A DNA stretch of 16,266 bases from Propionibacteriaceae bacterium (GTDB lineage: Bacteria > Actinomycetota > Actinomycetes > Propionibacteriales > Propionibacteriaceae), in NCBI GenBank assembly GCA_009778535.1, contig WRJP01000025.1, forward strand, positions 1 to 16,266, written 5' to 3'. The notes under the pieces are model-generated. The model searched no databases and was not told where the DNA came from. It was given only the letters and a program-made list of their open reading frames with translations. Each line of letters starts with the position of its first letter. Position 1 is the stretch's first letter. Position numbers and translations under genes: made by a program. This document shows positions 15,625 to 16,266 of the stretch, piece after piece.

Positions 15625-16266
15625 TAAGGTGCCGAGCAAACGTATTCTTGCCTGCGGGATTAGCATCCTATTGGCGGGTACGTTGTCGGCTTGTTCGACT
15701 TTGCAATCGCTGGTTCCCACGATAGCTCCTTTCCCCAGCGTCACGGCAACTGCTACTCCGAGCCAAAGCCCGACAGAAAGTCCTACGCCCACTCCAACGC
15801 CTAGGGCAGTCGTCGCTCCAGACCGACCGAGCTATCCGGTGCCGGATGTTACGCCGAAAGGATTTGCTCCAGCTCCCAGCGGTGTTGACATGGCTGGATA
15901 TTTGGAGCAGGAACTCAAGTGGAAGGAATGCGGCAAAGCTGAATGTGCCACCGTCCTTGCTCCTTTAGATTATGACGACCCGACCAGCCAAGCGATTACG
16001 CTGGCGTTGAAGCGCATCAAAGCTACACAAGAACCAAAGATCGGTTCGCTTTTCATAAATCCAGGCGGACCAGGAGCTTCCGGAATCGAATACGTAGATA
16101 CCTTCCATCGAAAGGGTCTTGAACGCTTCGACATCATCAGTTGGGATCCCAGAGGGGTTGGTGCCTCGACTCCGGTCAAATGTTTCTCAGGGAAGCAAAC
16201 CGACAAGTTGACTGCGATGGATGTTGCCCCCAACACCGAAGCCGGACGTCAAGAACTGATAGCTGC
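15614..16266 (+). CDS. Lipoprotein alpha/beta hydrolase, TAP (tripeptidyl aminopeptidase) type, 3' end beyond window
   Basis: An open frame of 217 codons runs from ATG 15614 through the right edge. Basic residues and a hydrophobic stretch lead to the lipobox LSAC (Cys27), so the enzyme is probably exported and anchored to the membrane. A Pro/Ser/Thr linker (about 40-90) follows. The mature part shows WKECGKAEC (Cys106/Cys111), then LDY, FINPGGPGASG (147-157, the oxyanion-hole loop of the TAP/SlpD-like family) and ISWDPRGVGAS (175-185), the classic beginning of these alpha/beta hydrolases, which cleave short peptides or esters. The GxSxG nucleophile and the rest of the triad lie outside the window, so activity is not verified. 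It overlaps the doxX-like gene by 11 bases; no strong Shine-Dalgarno precedes the ATG, consistent with coupling. This neighbour is often seen near holB in actinobacteria (general knowledge). Confidence 0.88.
   Translation, partial: MRRSKVPSKRILACGISILLAGTLSACSTLQSLVPTIAPFPSVTATATPSQSPTESPTPTPTPRAVVAPDRPSYPVPDVTPKGFAPAPSGVDMAGYLEQELKWKECGKAECATVLAPLDYDDPTSQAITLALKRIKATQEPKIGSLFINPGGPGASGIEYVDTFHRKGLERFDIISWDPRGVGASTPVKCFSGKQTDKLTAMDVAPNTEAGRQELIA

Overview
The window reads as chromosomal DNA of an actinobacterium of moderate GC (roughly half G+C). The housekeeping proteins are actinobacterial in style: TopA ends in repeated GR(F/Y)GxY modules and a basic tail without zinc fingers, the HtrA protease has a long Pro/Tyr-rich cytoplasmic N-terminus and a single anchor, and a TAP-type hydrolase lipoprotein follows holB. 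A member of or relative of the Actinomycetaceae is a reasonable guess, but nothing here fixes the genus.

Left third (1-6426, minus strand): an apparent operon of four exported proteins, transcribed right to left. It begins with a ~1,049-residue modular wall protein (signal peptide, Glu/Pro/Ser stalk, Ig-like domains, an SH3-like segment, C-terminal M23 peptidase-like domain). Two paralogous lipoproteins follow, each with a small beta-rich domain and a predicted beta-propeller, then a further lipoprotein cut by the window edge. The key observation is at the head of the operon: the only good start (GTG at 6426 with an AGGAG Shine-Dalgarno and a clean signal peptide) lies in a different frame from the remaining ~1,000 codons. 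The two frames meet exactly at a run of eight G (minus strand, 6334-6341). One extra G, or a -1 ribosomal slip, fuses them, so this looks like a phase-variable or frameshift-controlled surface/secreted system, unless it is an assembly error.

Middle (6427-10149): a divergent intergenic region, then purA (adenylosuccinate synthetase) with a small terminator-like hairpin in its leader. Next is a ~396-base gene-poor stretch rich in inverted repeats, which may be a repeat element or a decayed reading frame. It leads to an htrA-like membrane serine protease whose ribosome-binding site overlaps one arm of a perfect 9-bp inverted repeat.

Right third (10150-16266, plus strand): topA, tmk and holB (DNA topology, dTTP synthesis, clamp loading) in tight order. 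These are followed by a DoxX-family membrane protein, which overlaps by 11 bases the start of a lipoprotein alpha/beta hydrolase of the TAP type that runs off the window. No tRNA, rRNA, CRISPR array, insertion sequence or phage gene was recognised.
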